Translations under genes and position numbers: made by a program | The notes under the pieces: model-generated | Seen by the model: only the letters and a program-made list of their open reading frames with translations | Database searches by the model: none | Told to the model about the DNA's origin: nothing | From: Atriophallophorus winterbourni | Taxonomy: Eukaryota > Platyhelminthes > Trematoda > Plagiorchiida > Microphallidae | Assembly: GCA_013407085.1 (NCBI GenBank) | Contig: JACCGJ010014378.1 | Location: forward strand, 1-64,000 | Direction: 5' to 3' | DNA: 64,000 nucleotides | Part shown: positions 1 through 10,699 of the stretch, in pieces | Numbering within the stretch: the first letter of the stretch is position 1 | How the letters are laid out: each line of letters starts with the position of its first letter

Positions 1-195
1 CGGTGAGAGGTTTGCTAATTAAAATTTTGTACGTAAATTTTGATACGTGATATTATAGAAGTGCAGTTTTTGGTACTGTTAATTTTTTGTTATTTTAATT
101 GTAGTAAAATACGTATAAATACGAAAACATGTTCATAACAATTTCATTGATAGGCGACCTGAAAATTCAAAGAAAGAACTCAGGAAAAACTCATG

Positions 196-580
196 CTATG
201 ATGCATCCAAACACCTTTTAATCGCGCAAACCAGCGTGCAAGCGATGAGGTAATCAGGCGGCTTATTACAGAATCTTACCACGCTTACACTGAATAAATA
301 TTGCATAACATTCAAGCGATTTTGATTTTTCGCGAGTTTCGTTGTACGCACTTTAGCTGAAGGGTTGATCGCTCGAGATAACGAGTATTGACAACCCTTG
401 TTGCGTAAGCCTTTCGGGATTTCGATGGTTTCTCTCATGTCACATTTTAGACGCAGGCGCCGAAGTGAGAAGAGACCTAAAGAGATTAGACGTTTCTTGT
501 AGTGCTTCGTAGACATAGCTTCAACCATTTCGGTAACCAAACGTTGAACTTCGGATATTAGTAATATGTCTGTTTGCAAG
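196..580 (-). pseudogene. Non-LTR retrotransposon RT C-terminal fragment
   Basis: The minus-strand frame of 127 codons has the layout of the region after the RT palm in CR1-like ORF2 proteins. A helix resembling VQRLVTEMVEA comes first, then the LGLFSLRRLRL block, then the terminal block with LAKNQNRLNV and VVRFCNKPPD. The same order is seen in the better-preserved copy at 59,810-60,226 (VQRLATRMIVG, LEPFSLKRRRLRGDL, LAKRHVRSNV, AVNYWNRLPKE). It is a truncated copy with no attached polymerase domain and is not expected to function. The family assignment rests on this within-window comparison; no search was run. Confidence 0.7.
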
Positions 581-599
581 AAAGGGATCTAGGTTTGCA

Positions 600-1640
600 G
601 GCGGTTTTATAAATATACCTGAAAATAGCCGTATTTTAAAGGACAAATACCAACAGACCACCATGATCACTGTATTCGGTGAATTTGACATCAACTGCAA
701 ACATTTAGAAATGACATGTCGATTGAGATGCAAAATCATCGATGAATATAAGGTAGAGTATTTGACCGAGTACTCAACCCTTTGGGACCCCACTGGTTGC
801 TTTTTTCAATTCAGAGTTAGCATCGCTTACACAGACATAAGAAGACCTATCGCGAAGAAAACTGGTTATCCATTCTTGAAGCTAACCAGATGCTCATTTG
901 GCAGCAAGCTTTAACCCTAGGAACTTGTACCTGACCTAGCAGAATGCTTTACTATAGTCTAAGAAGAAGACTTCCACCTGACCACCTTCGTCCAATGACA
1001 TAGAAACACTATCTTGAAAGCACATTAGATTCGGAAGACATGACCTTTTTAAAAAAAAGTCATGTTAAACAGTGCTTAATCACACATTTTGTACGAGTCG
1101 GCTGCACATCCAATTTCTGATAAGTCACTCCAAGGCTTTGCATAAAACACTAGTCAAGCTTACCGGTAGGAAATTTATAACCATTTTTGTTCAAACTCCT
1201 TTTGGAATGGCTGATAAGTCAATCAAAGTCCAGCATTTTTATGTGGGGAATTACATAAAAGCACTAACCACGCCTGAAATAATGTTCCACTTTTGTCAGT
1301 TTTAAAATTTTCGACTATCCTGACGCTCAGCGTTTATCAAGACTGTCATTAGTAAACACGCCTTTCATAGCATATTATGGAAAAAGAAGTAAATGTTTAT
1401 TTTCATTAAAATGAATGAATTTGTAATTCATACTAATTTCGCCTCGAATGTACCAATAAAAACATTTCTATTACGTTTTGATAAAATTCCATGACTGTCA
1501 CTGATGAGGTAGTTCTAGGAGGTAAATAAGGTGTGTAGTTTTTGTGTTTAACGTGGACGGGTTTTGCTGAGTTTCGTTCTGATCGTCTTTCACTATACGC
1601 TTTTCGGCCGTTTTGTTGAGCGTTCATATTTCATGTACGG
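600..1640. other. No recognisable gene
   Basis: This AT-rich stretch holds only short open frames on both strands (the longest about 80-90 codons), with no motif, splice pattern or repeat I can name. It separates two decayed RT fragments and may contain further retroelement remnants too degraded to see. Confidence 0.4.
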
Positions 1641-1689
1641 TCACGGACTGAACTGAAAACACGATGTCTCGCCGCTTTGGCACTCGCAA

Positions 1690-1890
1690 TTCGCTATCAA
1701 GCATACTGACACAAACAAATTTCCGTCAATTATAACGACATCCAATAAGCGATAACTCTGCTTTAAATTGGTTGACATTATCCAGCTGACAGACCGCATG
1801 ATGGCAATTTCAACATCCTCAAGAAGATTTGGTTCATTCAGTGAACCCACACAATTGACATTATCGGAAAAATTTATTATGGGCACTGAA
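1690..1890 (-). pseudogene. RT palm fragment (E-family relative)
   Basis: The minus-strand frame reads GSLNEPNLLEDVEIA followed by a W-centred helix. This aligns with the RT palm of the element at 60,317-61,135, where the FADD box is followed by GSLDEQDLLEDIEKV and SATWDLPVNF. Here the box reads FSDN, so the second catalytic aspartate is asparagine and the fragment is inactive. Only about 70 codons survive. It may belong to the same decayed element as the fragment at 196-580, since strand and order agree. Confidence 0.6.
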
Positions 1891-2137
1891 GAATTGATGT
1901 CAATTCATCTATGAAAATAAAAAATGTGTTCATCGGAATAAAAAACATTATGAACATCAGTAATGTATTACTCTCCCGCAGTTACACCGCATGGAACTTC
2001 ATCAATAACCGTGTTTTACGGGTAAAAAATTGTAATTTCACTTATTCGAATGTCAATGTCTATCAACCTACTCATGAAATCAAGTTCGAATTCAGGTTAT
2101 TTTGAATTTAAGAGGTCAAAGGTCCAGAATGAACAAT

Positions 2138-2182
2138 GAACAACGACCAGTTTCGTGCTGTTTGCACTTATCAGGTAGGGAC
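2138..2182 (-). ncRNA. Hammerhead ribozyme motif (degenerate core)
   Basis: On the minus strand the order is CTGATAA, a 4-bp stem II (GTGC/GCAC) with an AAACA loop, GAAAC, TGGTC, then the 3' strand of stem I. The core box has one change (CTGATAA for CTGATGA). Stem III would be the minimal A-C/G-U pair with a TG loop, with cleavage expected after the C of GGTC. The flanks resemble the copies at 24.07 and 29.24 kb, so this is an old member of that subfamily and probably inactive. Confidence 0.6.
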
Positions 2183-2229
2183 AGTAGGATCAGGATCCTC
2201 ATGCGTTCACCTCAATAGAATATTATGTT

Positions 2230-2640
2230 AAAAAGCGACAACCTTAAAAAGTTAATCACGGGAAATTGTACACAACGATTTGAGAGTTCGGGTCATTGGT
2301 TAAGGTTAACGAAGAAAGCGTTGATGGCTCCAGTTGTAAGCAGAGCGTGCCCTGTATCTTTTCATGAATGCCTGCTGACTCTGCCTATTTATGTATATGA
2401 ATTTCGGTGAGTGCAGTCTTAACATCTTCCTTTGTGAGGCCATAATAATCAAACTGACGTTATCTGAACATATAATTAGTGACGTGTCTACTGGTTCTAC
2501 TTGACGGTAGAAACTTCAAAAGTTTTGAAACATTTTAGTAAACCGTGGCCTTATCTACATTCTACAAAGATGAATTTATGAGGATGAAAGAGATATATGG
2601 CTTCCCATGATTATACTAATATTCAGCAAATAACAAAATA
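2230..2640. other. No recognisable gene
   Basis: AT-rich sequence between the ribozyme repeat and the Penelope-tail-like segment. Only short chance frames are present. Confidence 0.35.
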
Positions 2641-2644
2641 ACTC

Positions 2645-2720
2645 GAAAGAAGTTCCGCTGATGATTTCATCTAGTTTGGTGACGAAACGTCCACAATCAA
2701 CCATATCAGCTCGAAGAACA
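2645..2720 (+). repeat. Penelope-tail-like segment with hammerhead-like box
   Basis: The order is CTGATGA, a weak stem II region, GACGAAAC, then GTCC. It matches the segment at 28,605-28,660 across about 75 bp. There it lies just downstream of a Penelope-like element C-terminal coding remnant. Stem II is partly broken in this copy. No coding remnant is visible beside it. Confidence 0.45.
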
Positions 2721-2729
2721 ACTATGTCT

Positions 2730-4530
2730 TACAACATCAACTCAAACCTACATATTTCTGGAGGAGGAAAATGTACAAAATATGACCGTTATGGTTGTGT
2801 AGGAATTATTCCCAATTGATATAATTCCTTAATAATTCCAAAAGTAAGTTTATTTCCATAAACGTTTTCCATCATGATGCCGTGTGTCGTTTTGTTTAAA
2901 TCAACTGAACACACACTTGCGCTTCCTACAGCGTGAACGTCTGATAACTTGCCTGGTGCCGAACCACTAATTAATTGTTTCAGATTACTGACCCAGAATA
3001 TTTCTTCCCTTTTCGGTAATTCACTGCTTGTTCCATCTACGACGAGCAATTATCCCGCTGAAGAAATAACACGGGTCAAATACATTGTTAGCAATAATCC
3101 GAGTGGACCACACAAGGATTTCGTAAGTCTGTTGTTGACATAGTGTATTCTTCTCTTGCATAAATATAATTATATATATTTATACATAATTTCATACGCT
3201 TATATTAATTCACAACACTTATAACAATTCTCATTAACGTAACGCTCGGCTTATACGCCACAGTTGCATTGAAAGATTTGAATTGTCATCCTCGTCTACT
3301 AATCCGAAACATTTTCGATTTCGTTTTCTAACTCTTATTCAGTTTATCAAAATTCTATTTTCAAATGAACACTACTAAGAGCGCGTGTTTTTGTCATATT
3401 CTCTAAAGAGAAAAATCTTAATTACTCGTACAAAGTTGCAATATACCCAAATTCTATTCAACTTCATTGGGACTAGGCTTTAAAAGTGCGATTAAGTTTA
3501 TCCCAAGTTGGTTTTCAAAACATCCGTCTACTAAATTTTTGTCTGTTCTTTTCGTATTTCTTAGTCTCCTCGATAATTAACTCACAAGAAAACCATATGA
3601 TACAATAAGTAGACGGATTATTCGAAATTCAACGTGGGCTAAACATTATACACACTTCATACGCGCAGGTTCAATGCAGTTGAAGCAAAACTTGATACAC
3701 AACCTTTTCATATACACGATTTTTTCTATAAAAAATTACTCAGATAAGCCTTATATTAAATAGAACGGTGAACTATTTCATTGCCTTATACAACGTTGAC
3801 ATTAGCTGAACCGTCGGAAACAATTACATATGACGTTGATTTTTGTTAAATATTGAACGTTAATAATATGATTGTATCTTAAAGCCTCGTTTTAAAACCA
3901 AAAAGAACATCAGTGTATCGTTTTGGTTACAGCCCCGCATTTACACACTGCAACTGTTTACCGGTTGTTTGTATTCATCAGGTGGAAGATATGCTTCAGA
4001 AATAGAAATTTTACGTCAAAATTGTTACAATCTTTTAGATCTTCTGAAAAAATTCTGCATTGCAGAATTCCGCAAGGAATGAAAATTATACAGTTATTAA
4101 ATGGGATAAGAAGACAGCATACCGTAATCGGTAACTTCTTACGCCACGACGCGACCGCTTCGATCGGTAATTTTGATCTCATTTACTACTCAGTGTTATT
4201 AGTAGGCATATTTTAAACAAATTATAGTTGCGCGTTGAACACAAACAGGTTACCAACTAATAATCATTATATTAACTCACGTGTTTAGCAAGCACAAAAG
4301 CCATCATAAAACTTATGTGGGTGAGTGCAATGAATATAACGTGTCATCCCAGACCTACTGTGCAGTCGCATTTTTTGCTGCTCTGACACTTCTGCTCATA
4401 TCTTCGCCGAATCTGCTTGGATTTCTCTCATTCCAAGAATTCTGTGCTACTTTCGATCATATCTATCGGAATTTATTTGTTTTGCTCTTGTCAATGGATT
4501 AGCAGCAAAGTTATCATATCGGCGTAAATT
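2730..4530. other. Intergenic, no recognisable gene
   Basis: A very AT-rich stretch with short overlapping frames on both strands (for example 3,923-4,216 plus and 3,958-4,182 minus) and no recognisable motif. It ends at the inferred 5' region of retrotransposon A. Confidence 0.4.
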
Positions 4531-4684
4531 TCACAGTTTGCTCACGCGCGCAAACTTTTTTCAATCGCTAACTATTCTACGGTTTTTGCTATCATTGCAA
4601 GGATCACGTCGAGCTACGAATTTTGATACTTATTTCTGTGTTCTAGCTTGTGTAGTTAACGAGTTATATTGGATTATTTGCAAC

Positions 4685-6279
4685 ATGACGAAATCACGTG
4701 TTCCAAAACAGCCACCTCGACCCGTCGAACAAAAACCCGTCACACAGCCGAACAACCCAATTCAGGCTACTAACATGTTTCACCGCATCACGAGAACCAA
4801 CATACGGACTAAAAATCGATCGATCAAACTGTGGCAGCGACATCGAACCAACTTGACCTCATTGCCAAGTGCCTGGATCCGGCGAACGCAACAATGGTCA
4901 CGGCCGGCCCAGCTGATAGGACGAATCTCGACACGCAGAATTGTCCCGAAGTCACGTGCAAAGCATGCGAACAACCGGTGAGTCCCATGGCGCGTAAAGT
5001 AATAACGTGTTTTCTGTGTATGGGTAAAATCCATGGTAAATGCGACCGCACTTTAGCCCCTGACTCGATAGCATTATTAAATAATGAAATGGTTCCAGGT
5101 GCATGCTATATCTGTGTTCGTTGCAGAGCTACATCTTTGCACAAAGCCGATACTTTTGAAACAAAATTAGAAAATAGAATGGCCGGTTTGGAGTTGGGCC
5201 TTCGACGTGTGGAAGAAATGTTGGTAAATCATGTGAGTACGCAAGTGATCACTGATGTAAACCATCATATCAATACATCGATTTCGGAACCACCATTGAA
5301 GGAATCTAAGACTAAGGCTATTCGGGTGCCAAAAAAGCCAAAAAGCAGGGTTATTCCCGTTTTGGAATCAGCTAAAACGACCACAGAAGTAGGAAATTCT
5401 TACAGAGATATGCTGTTACGGTCGACCTCAGCTGTACACTCCAAAACTGCTGTACCCGACTCACAAAGTCAAGCCACAAATGTTTTTAATTCTAAAACGC
5501 CTGACTTTCCGATACGCAAAAAGAACACCCCATACACGCTGAACGTGATATGTACGAATGTCAGCGAGTCCCAAGAAAGCCTGTTTGATAGCAAACAGAA
5601 ACACGATGTCGAGAAATGGTCTGAGCTTTGTCACCTAATGAAAATTGAACACGTAAACGCAGAAAAAGTGACTCGTCTAACCCGCCATTCAACTTCACCT
5701 CATATTGGTCAACCTCGCTTGCTCAAGGTAACACTAAAATGCGAGGCTGATATCGAGAACGTATTGCTGAATGCATACCTACTCAAGTCAGATTCCGACT
5801 CAAACTGCCGCATATATCCCGATGTACCATGGTGGGAAAGGAAGGGCAGCTTGAAAGCCAGGGAACAAACGGTATCGCGAAGTATAGTTCTACTTGGTGT
5901 ACCAGAAAATACTTCTAGAGCATCGAATCAGGAAACGGTAGAGCACGACGTCAAACAATGGCGCTACATTGCGTGTTCTCTCGATATTTCTAATGCCGTT
6001 GTTGTGGACACTTTTCGAGTTCCTTTTTCGCCAAAATATAAGGGGGATGGACCGAAACCTCTGAAGATTACGTTCTTGACCAGCGCTATGGCTGAAATAG
6101 TAAGGTCGGAATGGACAAAAGGGAAACGAACATTACCCAAGGATGTTAGACTTAGCCCACCCAAACCAAGTCAAACACTCTCCCGTTTGGAGATAGCGGA
6201 TAGCAGCGTTTCCATCCAAATGGAGGAAATCAATGCATCAAAAAACGTCGTAGGTCCGGCTCAAATCGAGTCGGACTGA
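4685..6279 (+). CDS. CR1-like ORF1 protein with PHD-type finger and tandem RRM-like domains
   Basis: Nucleic-acid-binding or chaperone protein expected to form the retrotransposon RNP. The best AUG (4,685, MTKSRVPKQPP) opens a basic, proline-rich leader in another frame. A single-base shift in the ATCGATCGATC stretch near 4,813-4,825 is needed to join it to the main frame; otherwise the first in-frame AUG is at 4,894. The main frame is open from 4,813 to the TGA at 6,277-6,279. It starts with a C4HC3 finger (CKAC, CFLC, H-x2-C, CYICVRC), as in PHD fingers known from CR1/L2 ORF1. A coiled-coil-prone segment (ENRMAGLELGLRRVEEML) and a basic linker follow. Two similar RRM-like units come last, each with an HDV-x2-W helix and a PLK/LLK strand. 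The last 75 nt overlap ORF2 in the -1 frame and contain A AAA AAC. Confidence 0.75.
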
Positions 6280-9202
6280 GCAATTCACACCGAAAACTAA
6301 TTGTCGATTCAAGCCGTCGGCGACCAATAAGACGCACACATGTTTTACCATCCAAAGAAGCCGGACCAATAACTTCGGTTTACACCCCGTCATTACTCAC
6401 GAAAAATACGATTAAGTGCATCTATACAAACGCGAACAGCCTTTTCAACAAATTAATCGAATTGTCCGAGATTTGTAATGAAACGGCGCCAGACATAGTT
6501 GCAGTAACAGAAACGTGGTTCCATGCCTCATTGTCTGATAATGAACTCTCTTTGCCCAACATGTCTCTATTCCGGCGTGACCGTTTAGGCGATGGCGGAG
6601 GAGCAGCACTCTACTTCAAGCAATCGTTTATCTGTAGAGCTATGAACGACGTGATCCTTGATATCACTGACACACTTTGGTGTTCTCTGACTCTTACTTC
6701 AGGAGACCAATGCATTATTGGAGTGATCTATCGTTCTCCAACAGCAACTCTCGATCTAAACAATAAACTGATTAATGCTTTGCGCTATGTAACAACGCGA
6801 TACAATACTCAAATATTAATAATGGGGGATTTCAACTTTCCCCAGCTCTATAGCCGGAATGATCATCCATCAGAGGCACTTGAAAATGAACTTCGAGCCG
6901 TTTTGGATTACGCACCCCTTTATAACCACGTTTTTGGATTTACTCGTATGAGAGGATCAGACCAGCCGTCTACCTTGGACCTTATACTTACATCAGATCC
7001 CACAGCTGTTGAGAATATCGTTTATAAACCGCCGATCGGACGAAGCGATCACGTTGTCCTAGAATTCGAGTACGTTTGTAGCGCTAGACGCAATAGTGAC
7101 GGGACAAAATGCGTCAGAATGGTGAACTACCGTGCTCTGTGTGCCGAGTTACAAAGCACTAGTTTCGCACAACTGGATTACTCCGATCCGGATAGTCATT
7201 GGCGATCTCTCTTACAGCACCTCAAATCTATATTGGAGGAACATTCAATGTTTGCTTTGAAGAAAACGTCTCAACGAAATAAATTTTTACTACGAAGCAG
7301 GACTAAAAAGTGGATGAAACAAAGGGCAGTAGCGTGGGAGTTTCACAAGGCTACCAACACAGCTGATTCTTGGGCACAATTTACACGACTGAGAAACAAA
7401 GTTATCAGCTTAATTCGAGATGATAAACAAGCGTTCCAATCGCAATTGATTACTCAGATGCACCAGAATCCGAAGCTCTTGTATAGACTTGTAAACGATA
7501 GAACAAATATTAAACCAGGAGTCTTTGCCCTGAAAACTTCGTCCGGCTTCACAGAATCCATAAATCAGACCGCTGACCTGTTAGCAGACTTTTATGCCGG
7601 AGTTTTTGCGCCGAAATCCATGGAGCCTGATCAGGAACCAATCGTTCGACTTGACCGACCGACCTTGAGTGAAGTATTGATTACTCCGATGGTGGTAGCG
7701 CAGTACTTACGAAAATTAAACGTAAAGAAATCTCCAGGACCAGACGAGATAACTCCAAAGCTGCTCAAAACCTGCCATGCGCAGCTATCTGAACCTCTAT
7801 CTTGCATGTTTAATAATTTGCTCCAAGCTGGCGTAGTGCCACAAGACTGGAAACTGGGACAAATAATACCCATTTACAAAGGTGGTTGCCGTTCTGATGT
7901 TAAAAATTACAGGCCGGTGACCTTGCTGTCTTCGGTATCAAAAGTTTTTGAGCGAATAATAACCGCAGAAATCGTGCGACATCTGGAAACGAATCAACTT
8001 TTGGCAGTTGCCCAACATGGATTTCGCAGAAATCGCTCTTGTCTAACAAATTTGCTGACAAGCTTAGACGATTGGACGAGGATTGTAGATGCGGGGGCTG
8101 TATTCATGCGTGCTACCTGGACATTTCTAAAGCGTTCGACAGAGTTGATCACAATTTACTCTTGAACAAGCTAAAGAAACACGGTGTTGTTGGAAGACTA
8201 TACGAATTGCTAAGAGATTACCTCAGCAACAGACACATCCGAGTTCGTGTGGACGGCCTATTATCGAAGAACATCGATGTCACTAGCGGAGTTCCACAAG
8301 GCTCAGTGCTTGGACCAATACTGTTTCTAGTCTATATGAACGATATACCACTACCAAATGATAGTAAGATGGTTTTGTTTGCTGACGATATAAAAGTATG
8401 GAGGCAAATCAGAAATGCTGACGATTGTATCTTGCTGCAAAACGATTTGAGTGCTTTGTTCAACTGGTCATCTGAAAATAAACTGTCATTGAATATGCAA
8501 AAGTCGAAGATGATTCAGATTGGTCGTGACCTTGGCTTTTCCTATCCATACAAGCTCGGCGACATTAACCTGGAGTACACTGAAAAAGAAAAGGACCTAG
8601 GTGTCTGGATTTGCGGCAGTTTGAAAAATGGTCTACAATGCGAAACCGTTTACAAAAGCGCGTCTCGGCTGCTCGGCATGCTACGGCGGATATTTGGACG
8701 TTTTTCCCCGGGGTGTTTTCCTCTCATGATGAATACATATATACACCCGGTTCTAGATTATGCCGCACAAGCCTGGACACCATGGCTCCAAAAAGACATC
8801 TTACTCCTGGATCGCATATACCGGAGAGCTTCTAAGCTTGTCATTGGTCTCGAAAATATGTCATTCGCCAGGCGACTCAGACAACTGGAAATGAGTACAC
8901 TTGCACAAAGGAGAATGCGAGGTGATCTCATCCTCGCATACAAAATACTAACTACTGTTTCCCACCCCCTGGATATATTATTCCACCTTCGAACTTCCAG
9001 CAACAGCCGTGGCCATGGTTGCAAGTTGGAAATACCACATTCCAAACGGAACTGCCGCAGGTATTTTTATTCCGTACGTGTGTGCTTTGCTTGGAATTCC
9101 CTACCTTCCGATTTGGTAAGCTCAAACAGCTTATCTATATTCAAATCAAAACTTGACGATTATATGAGAGCTAATCCGAATTTTTCCCCAAACTATCAAT
9201 AA
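6204..9202 (+). CDS. CR1-like ORF2 polyprotein (endonuclease and reverse transcriptase)
   Basis: The frame is open from 6,204, inside ORF1, and contains no AUG until well within the endonuclease (NMSLF), so translation probably depends on ORF1. Endonuclease: YTNANSL, TETWF, IGVIYRSP, GDFNFP, STLDLIL and GRSDHVV, all key residues present. RT: KKSPGPDEITP, WKLGQIIPIYKGG, YRPVTLLSSVSK, QHGFRRNRSCLTN, LDISKAFDRVDH, GVPQGSVLGP and FADDIKVW. The terminal domain ends near PNFSPNYQ. The frame changes at the G run 8,093-8,097, which is one G short of the expected frame, so the deposited sequence yields two overlapping pieces (6,462-8,165 and 8,039-9,202). This is either a recent lesion or a homopolymer error. 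Total length is about 970 aa, usual for CR1 ORF2p. Confidence 0.85.
6240..6277 (+). promoter_or_regulatory. Candidate -1 ribosomal frameshift signal between ORF1 and ORF2
   Basis: Heptamer A AAA AAC at 6,240-6,246 sits in the correct phase of the ORF1 frame (TCA AAA AAC). A 7-nt spacer follows, then a hairpin with 9-bp arms, 6,254-6,262 (GTCCGGCTC) and 6,268-6,276 (GAGTCGGAC), with eight Watson-Crick pairs and one G-U around a 5-nt loop. The ORF1 stop follows immediately. Slipping one base back enters the ORF2 frame, which is open from 6,204 and lacks an AUG. Site, spacing, structure and frame agree with the classical -1 signal. Function is inference. Confidence 0.65.
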
Positions 9203-9304
9203 GCTATCATTGTCCCATTGATTTTGATTTTATTTATACTTATATATATACATTTGTACCTATATTTCCACCCTGTGGTTATTGTAAAGTTAATTGCTTT
9301 TTCA

Positions 9305-9337
9305 ACCATAAATCTTAAATCTTGAATCTTGAACTCC
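9305..9337 (+). repeat. 3' terminal octamer-like repeats of element A
   Basis: Imperfect CTTGAATC/CTTAAATC repeats close the 3' UTR. The same type of tail ends element C (40,567-40,591), the remaining end of B (to 40,713) and the minus-strand fragment at 50,543, which ties these copies to one family group. Confidence 0.75.
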
Positions 9338-9770
9338 TTAAGATTCATCGCGCTAGCTTTAGTTTGATTGTATAAATTTTGCTTTCCAATTTCCGATTGT
9401 GTGAACTTGTTACCGCTGCAGACATAGTGTGAACAGTACGAAAGCCATAGTAAAGTTTCAGTGTCTGATTATAGAACACACCAATAGACTGTATCGATAT
9501 GTCAGAAATAATTCAGGTTAAATAAATGTCCGTTCACAAAATCTGCCTACGACTGGTTTGTAAGATTTGCTTCGTATGTGGAAATCGAGGGTGTAATTTA
9601 CCAATATTTTGCGTTTCAACTCAACAACTAAATTGTATCTTTTTAAATCTAGAGTTAACTCGTTACAAATCTTCGGTATTTTCCAATTGGTAGTGATCCT
9701 CGTTGAAATTTGAACCTCATACTGTAGTGTAAGCAGTAGATTACTGCGAGGACAATTGGCAATAATTTTA

Positions 9771-10690
9771 ATCGATATCTAAATTTACTGACGAGCTTGA
9801 ACGATCGGGCGAGTGTTGTCGATGCAGTTGACCTGTCAATGTAAGTTACCTCGACATTCTGCACGGATGTGCAATCGTACAGCATTTCTGAGCTGTGCGG
9901 CTAACATTGTGCTAAATTGATTGGCCAAAAGTAGTGAGCTGCATGCTGAAACACGCTGGAGTCTCACTGTCATTTCTATTTCTTTTGTAATATCTGTCTA
10001 GGCTTGGGCAACCTGATAGTATCTCAGCCCACGTGCAGTCTCTGTCTGTGCGGCACTTGGCCTGGATCAGGCTTGTGCTTTCATACATACATACCTCGAC
10101 ATACTACAAGGATTTCGACAAAGTCGATTATAATTTACTCTTGAACAGGCTACACACACTAGGTCGTTTTGGGAACTTAACTAATTTATACGGAACTATC
10201 CCAGCAATGGATGGTCCCATTTCGAAGCAAATCGATATCTCAGGCGGCATTCTGGATTGATAGTGTTCCTAACCATATCCAAATTATTACAGGATGGTTT
10301 TGTACGCTGGTAACTAAAATCTGATGCGATTTAGCAGTATGGAATATCGTTTACTGCTTCAGAACGACAGAACCGATCGTTGCTTGTGTGCGTGTTTGTG
10401 TGATGAGAATGCATGTAAATAAGGATTTTTGTTCAAAAAGCTGTTTCATTTTCGAAATACTCACCAGCAGCGATCGTGGGCTTTCGTATTCGTGCTATCT
10501 TTGAAGCTACGGTCTGGATTGAACAAACAATGAAAAAGAACCTGAGTGTCTGGATTTTTGGCAGTTTGAAAAATGTTCTCCAATGTGAATCTGTTTAAAA
10601 ACTCATCTCTAGTGTGCAACGCGTTATATGGTGAATCGTTGGACATTTGGCCTGATATCTTTTCCACTAAAGAGCCAGGTTACGAGCTAT
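9771..10690 (+). pseudogene. Element D: decayed CR1-like RT fragment split by a SINE
   Basis: The segment 9,771-9,857 matches element A around the SCLTNLLTSLDDW region at nucleotide level. After a 234-bp insertion the match resumes at 10,092 with YYKDFDKVDYNLLLNRL, equivalent to YLDISKAFDRVDHNLLLNKL in A. Later blocks near 10,520-10,600 (LSVWIFGSLKNVLQ) correspond to LGVWICGSLKNGLQ. Many indels and stops make it an old 5'- and 3'-truncated copy. Confidence 0.75.
9858..10091 (+). mobile_element. SINE-like element ending in CATA repeats, with 11-bp target duplication
   Basis: A 234-bp insertion interrupts RT fragment D and is bounded by the 11-bp direct repeat TACCTCGACAT at 9,847-9,857 and 10,092-10,102. 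The 3' end is a short CATA microsatellite. The 5' half (GTGCGGCTAAC, GCTAAATTGATT, CACGCTGGAG) recurs at 54.33-54.44 and 59.47-59.58 kb. The 3' half (GGGCAACCTGATAGTATC, GCCCACGTGCAGTCTC, GGATCAGGCTTGTG) recurs at 61.8, 62.0, 62.76 and 62.84-63.13 kb. The other 5' copies have weak tRNA-like box A and box B resemblance, so a pol III origin is possible but unproven. It has no coding capacity and needs a partner LINE. Confidence 0.8.
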
Positions 10691-10699
10691 GCTATAATA

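Larger units (their letters stand above)
4540..9337 (+). mobile_element. CR1-like non-LTR retrotransposon A, nearly full length
   Basis: About 4.8 kb with a short 5' leader, ORF1 with a PHD-type finger, ORF2 with apurinic-type endonuclease and RT, a short AT-rich 3' UTR, and a terminal array of imperfect CTTGAATC-like octamers (about 9,305-9,336). Short 3' repeats instead of poly(A) are characteristic of the CR1 clade. It is the best-preserved element here: endonuclease and RT catalytic motifs are intact. The main lesions are a suspected frameshift near the start of ORF1 and one missing base in a G run in ORF2. The 5' boundary is inferred from where the leader begins and is uncertain by perhaps 100 bp. 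At least four decayed relatives lie in the window (9.8, 12.1, 36.2 and 38.8 kb). Confidence 0.85.
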
